NCBI RefSeq assembly: GCF_030348765.1
Contig: NZ_JAUCEU010000007.1
Span: forward strand, 434,001-498,000
DNA from: Neobacillus sp. CF12
GTDB lineage: Bacteria > Bacillota > Bacilli > Bacillales > Cytobacillaceae
DNA length: 64,000 nucleotides
Direction of reading: 5' to 3'
Part shown: one piece after another, positions 63,913 through 64,000 of the stretch
How the letters are laid out: each line of letters starts with the position of its first letter
Position numbering within the stretch: position 1 is the first letter of the stretch
Notes under the pieces: model-generated
Told to the model about the DNA's origin: nothing
Seen by the model: only the letters and a program-made list of their open reading frames with translations
Database searches by the model: none
Translations under genes and position numbers: made by a program

Positions 63913-64000
63913 TTATATATCCCCTTTTTTATTTAGTTTGCCGTATTCATTTTTATTTCATGCTAACGGTTTTGCTGGCAGTGATTTCATCTTTCATTAC

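Noticed and set aside
63913..64000. FMN riboswitch before ribA
   Set aside because: None of the conserved RFN segments is visible in these 88 bases; one could lie beyond the window.

Overview
The window reads as chromosomal DNA of an endospore-forming, low-GC Gram-positive bacterium of the family Bacillaceae (Bacillus/Neobacillus-like; genus not settled). It carries spore proteins (SspO, SspP, SspN, Tlp, a CotM-like Hsp20, a GerPF-like protein) and two GerA-type germinant receptor loci. From about 5 to 33 kb the gene order follows the B. subtilis parC-parE-yneT-plsY-yneR-yneQ-yneP-tlp-sspN-yneN-citB-sspO-sspP-cotM neighbourhood, interrupted by extra genes.

The main discovery is selenocysteine (Sec) use. 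selA (30782-32188) and selD (33165-34217) are present. Four genes need an in-frame UGA read as Sec: selD itself (U18), a SelW/Rdx-like protein with CMQU (32773-33012), a HesB-like protein with GIGUGG (12921-13211), and a ResA-like lipoprotein with UGLC (55128-55637). Each UGA is followed within about 12-22 nt by a hairpin placed as bacterial SECIS elements are. Two of the four would be lost and two truncated by ordinary gene calling. Cys homologues of the HesB-like and ResA-like proteins lie in the same window. A PhnD/PhnC/PhnE-type transporter (48446-51759) is a candidate selenium-oxyanion importer. selB and selC were not found here.

Layout. 1-4 kb: end of a germinant receptor operon, a small conserved protein, an odd tRNA-like gene with an enlarged anticodon arm, and a XerS-like recombinase. 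4-12 kb: exported protein, topoisomerase IV (parEC), CoA-binding protein, GH18 hydrolase. 12-20 kb: plsY, Sec HesB, CapA-like, CPBP protease-like, Cys HesB, oxidoreductase, yneQ, yneP, tandem CbxX-type AAA protein. 20-30 kb: tlp, sspN, fbpB, thiol-disulfide protein, class II aldolase, NAD-dependent epimerase-like protein, ABC-F ATPase with a transcription attenuator, phosphotransferase, DUF1992, aconitase. 30-34 kb: sspO, sspP, selA, cotM-like, SelW-like, selD. 34-40 kb: a 21-bp tandem repeat array, the kbl-tdh threonine catabolic pair, an NMO-like flavoenzyme, and a guanine riboswitch controlling xpt-pbuX.

40-45 kb: second ger operon with a GerPF-like gene upstream. 45-48 kb: divergent ogt/alkA alkylation repair, a DUF3231 protein, a VOC protein. 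48-57 kb: PhnDCE-type transporter, MFS exporter, VOC protein, cytochrome c551-like lipoprotein, Sec redoxin, second DUF3231 protein. 57-64 kb: flavin reductase-like protein, stand-alone glgC, SulP transporter, and a tightly coupled ribA-ribD-HAD phosphatase operon that could take GTP to 5-amino-6-ribitylaminouracil.
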